DNA of 64,000 nucleotides, taken from the NCBI GenBank assembly GCA_045105075.1, contig JBGCDD010000022.1, positions 6,603 through 70,602 on the forward strand, given 5' to 3'. Each line of letters starts with the position of its first letter. Position 1 is the first letter of the stretch. Shown piece by piece: positions 61,906 through 64,000 of the stretch. The notes beneath the pieces were generated by a model that had not been told where the DNA came from, did no database searches, and was given only the letters and a program-made list of their open reading frames with translations. Both the position numbers and the translations under genes were made by a program. This DNA comes from JBGCDD01 sp045105075. GTDB lineage: Bacteria > Pseudomonadota > Alphaproteobacteria > Rhodobacterales > Rhodobacteraceae.

Positions 61906-63410
61906 CGATACATCCAAACCTCAGAGGCCATTTTGCCGTCCTTGCGCAATTGTGCGCGCAGCTCGACCAGATCGCGTTCGCCCGGGTCAAAGGCAAAGGC
62001 CAGACGCAGACCACCCGTTTCCGGGTTGCGTTGCAGCACGCCCTTGGTGGTCTCGACATGGGGTGATGAAATATGCACGCTCATCGCCTCTGCGCCATCG
62101 TCAAACACCGGATCCGCTTCAAAATCGACTGTGACAATGCGCCCGGGCAGATCAGCAGCACCGGTATGGCGCGCGCCCGTGGCGGTTTTGATCACGCGGG
62201 GCAGTTCGGTGGTGACCGGTGCGGTTTCACCCCAGGTCAGCCGATACGCCAGATCGACCTGTTGGCCCGCCGGCATCGGATCGCGCGGGCGCCAATAGGC
62301 GACGATATTGTCGTAGATTTCCTTGTCCGCCGGGATTTCCACCAGCGTCACGGCCCCCTGCCCCCAATCGCCTTTGGGTTCGATCCACGCACAGGGACGT
62401 TTGTGGTAGTTGGCCTCGAAATCCGCAAAATCCGACAGCGCTCGGGTGCGCTGCATCAACCCGAATCCGCGCGGGTTTTCATCGCCAAAAGCTGAAATCT
62501 GCAAGTGGCGCGGATTGGCCAGCGCGCGCCAGATCACTTCGCCTGCGCCGTTCCACATCATCAACCCATCGGTGTCGTGCACGGCGGGGCGGAAATCGTC
62601 AAACCGGGTGCGGTCAGTGGCGTCATAAAGGAACATCGAGGTCAGCGGGCCAAGGCCCACATGCCCCAGCTCGGTGCGCGGAAACAGCGTGGCCGAGACC
62701 TCCATCACGCAATCCGGGCCGGGCGTGATGTCAAAGCAATAGGCGCCGGCAACCGACGGGCTGTCGAGCAGCGCGTGCACCACAATGTTGCGTTGGCCGG
62801 GTTTTGGGGTTTCCAGCCAGAATTCGATGAAATCGGGGAACTCTTCGCCCATTGGATCGCCGGTTTTCAGCGCCAGACCGCGCGCAGATTGGCCATAGAA
62901 TTCGCCGTGCCCGATGGCGCGGAAATAGCTCGCCCCCTGAAACACGCAGAACTCGTTTTTGATGCCAGGCTGGGTCAGTTCGGTGCGCAGACGAAAGCCC
63001 GAAAACCCCATATTGCCAGTTTCCGACAGCGCGGGCACTTTGTCGGTGCGGTCGAAATTGGCAAGATCGAAGGGCACGGGGTACGCCAGGCCATCCTCGA
63101 CCCGGTGCATCTGAATGGCGCGGGGGAAATAGAGGCCGGGGTGAAAAAAATCAACCTCGTAAGGGGTTTCGGTGTCGTACCACAGCGCGCGATCATGGCG
63201 GAACCAGATCGATTTATACATCTCATAGGACAGGTCTTGCCAATCCTGCGGCACCATCGGGCGCGCCATGTAACGCCGGTTGGCCAGATCGCGGGCGCGC
63301 TGCACCACGGTGTCACGCGAAAACGCAGCACCAACCCCGGTGGCCTGCGCGGCGCGGGCCAGAATCACAGCGGTTGTTCCAGCCAAAAAGGCGCGACGGG
63401 ACAGGGTCAT
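61893..63410 (-). CDS. opgG: OpgG/OpgD family periplasmic glucan biosynthesis protein, Tat-exported
   Basis: From the ATG at 63410 the protein has 505 residues and a twin-arginine signal (LSRRAFLAGTTAVILARAAQA). The mature part matches OpgG: YEVDFFHPGLYFP, SALSETGNMGFSGFRL-like block, GASYFRAIGHGEFYGQSARGLA and NPRGFGLMQRTR. OpgG acts in the periplasm on glucan branching or processing. A Tat signal is more usual for OpgD in E. coli, so the D/G assignment is by operon position. It overlaps opgC (ATGA) and opgH. Confidence 0.9.
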   Translation of the reverse strand: MTLSRRAFLAGTTAVILARAAQATGVGAAFSRDTVVQRARDLANRRYMARPMVPQDWQDLSYEMYKSIWFRHDRALWYDTETPYEVDFFHPGLYFPRAIQMHRVEDGLAYPVPFDLANFDRTDKVPALSETGNMGFSGFRLRTELTQPGIKNEFCVFQGASYFRAIGHGEFYGQSARGLALKTGDPMGEEFPDFIEFWLETPKPGQRNIVVHALLDSPSVAGAYCFDITPGPDCVMEVSATLFPRTELGHVGLGPLTSMFLYDATDRTRFDDFRPAVHDTDGLMMWNGAGEVIWRALANPRHLQISAFGDENPRGFGLMQRTRALSDFADFEANYHKRPCAWIEPKGDWGQGAVTLVEIPADKEIYDNIVAYWRPRDPMPAGQQVDLAYRLTWGETAPVTTELPRVIKTATGARHTGAADLPGRIVTVDFEADPVFDDGAEAMSVHISSPHVETTKGVLQRNPETGGLRLAFAFDPGERDLVELRAQLRKDGKMASEVWMYRWTA

Positions 63411-64000
63411 GCGCGTTTGCTCCGCCAAGGTTGGGATTTGAACCAGCCTGCCATATAGGCGACCGCGATGATCATCGCAAATCCGGTCAGGTTGATCAGC
63501 GCGAATGTGCCGGGGGTGCGTCCGATCTGGTCGAGCACAAAGCCCAGGATCCGCGCCACGGCCATGGAAAACACAAACACCGCAAGCGATTGCTGACCCA
63601 CTTTGGAAATGATGGTCAGCGCGATTGCCGTCGCCCGCCCCAGCGCGCCCTCGGCCACAGCCACCAGCCGCGCGCCGCCCACCCCTGCGGCGACCCACGC
63701 CAAATAAGCCAGCGAAAGAAAGTGGATGTAACGCAGGATGCCGAAATCGGTCTTGTCGCGGAAACTAAAGCCAGTGTCCTGATCAAACAGGCGCAGCGCG
63801 CGCCAGATCTTGCGGATCTCAGCGCCCAGGTCGGGGGCGGCATCGTTGATCCAGGTGAACACTTTCCACGACCCAATCGGTGCGGTCAGGATCAAAAACG
63901 CCGCCGCCGCGATGACCAAGGTGCGCGACACCGGCGGCGCGGGCAGCCAACCGGTCATAAAGGCAAACCCGGTGAAGAACAGCAATTGCCAGCCAAACGG
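63407..64000 (-). CDS. opgC: OpgC membrane protein (C-terminal part)
   Basis: The frame runs off the right edge and shows 197 residues ending at the stop at 63407. The first visible segment PFGWQLLFFTGFAFMTGW is typical of OpgC, and several hydrophobic spans follow. OpgC adds succinyl or other acyl groups to periplasmic glucans. The opgC-opgG-opgH order is related to the opgGIHC operon of Rhodobacter sphaeroides. Confidence 0.88.
   Translation of the reverse strand, partial: PFGWQLLFFTGFAFMTGWLPAPPVSRTLVIAAAAFLILTAPIGSWKVFTWINDAAPDLGAEIRKIWRALRLFDQDTGFSFRDKTDFGILRYIHFLSLAYLAWVAAGVGGARLVAVAEGALGRATAIALTIISKVGQQSLAVFVFSMAVARILGFVLDQIGRTPGTFALINLTGFAMIIAVAYMAGWFKSQPWRSKRA

Noticed and set aside
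1..64000. CRISPR arrays, tRNA/rRNA genes, insertion sequences, phage attachment sites
   Set aside because: No regularly spaced repeats, RNA-gene signatures, transposase or integrase frames were seen.

Overview
The window looks like a chromosomal segment of an alphaproteobacterium, most likely a roseobacter-type Rhodobacteraceae. The grounds are high GC, tightly packed operons joined by ATGA/TGATG overlaps, and the families present: a C-P lyase operon, a TAXI-type TRAP transporter, an Frc-type fructose ABC operon with FrcK, a fused MrpAB antiporter and an opgC/opgG/opgH cluster. The genus cannot be told from sequence alone. No rRNA, tRNA, CRISPR array or insertion sequence was seen.

Region by region. 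(1) 1-6830: phosphonate C-P lyase, phnG-H-I, a HAD hydrolase, then phnJ-K-L-N-M on the minus strand (phnM runs off the left edge), with phnF divergent. A small plus-strand membrane-protein gene (3134-3313) sits between the HAD gene and phnJ. (2) 6867-9996: a GST and a polar amino-acid-type ABC transporter; the binding protein is divergent and resembles cyclohexadienyl dehydratase. (3) 9993-14161: TAXI TRAP transporter divergent from a FAD monooxygenase. (4) 14170-28011: a long minus-strand catabolic operon (CaiB CoA-transferase, HTH/coiled-coil protein, HyuA, HyuB, cysteine amidase, sugar-type ABC transporter, AMDase/hydantoin-racemase-like protein, SDR). It is divergent from an HMG-CoA-lyase-like gene and a GntR regulator, and a perfect 16-bp palindrome lies in the shared promoter region. 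The HyuAB plus N-carbamoylsarcosine-amidase-like pair suggests use of hydantoin, N-methylhydantoin or a related cyclic amide. (5) 28020-35397: a fused 2-oxoacid dehydrogenase E1, an SDR, and a ThDP enzyme, 3-hydroxyacyl-CoA dehydrogenase and acyl-CoA ligase run. (6) 35518-39625: EamA exporter, GST, iron alcohol dehydrogenase and a glutamine-synthetase-like ligase. (7) 39792-44565: a secreted FG-GAP/RTX protein with two near-identical tyrosine/threonine-rich inserts, divergent from a TIGR03032 gene and a sulfotransferase. (8) 44569-52575: FAD amine oxidase, then ROK regulator, frcB-frcC-frcA-frcK, fructokinase and D-lyxose/D-mannose isomerase. (9) 52563-58440: Mrp/Pha cation/proton antiporter. 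(10) 58723-64000: rhodanese, esterase and the osmoregulated periplasmic glucan genes opgC-opgG-opgH.

The strongest candidates for something undescribed are the tyrosine-rich propeller protein beside a sulfotransferase, and the hydantoinase operon in which HyuA and an ABC permease carry matching N-terminal coiled-coil segments and a separate HTH/coiled-coil protein is encoded next to hyuA. Both are inferences from sequence and need comparative or biochemical support.
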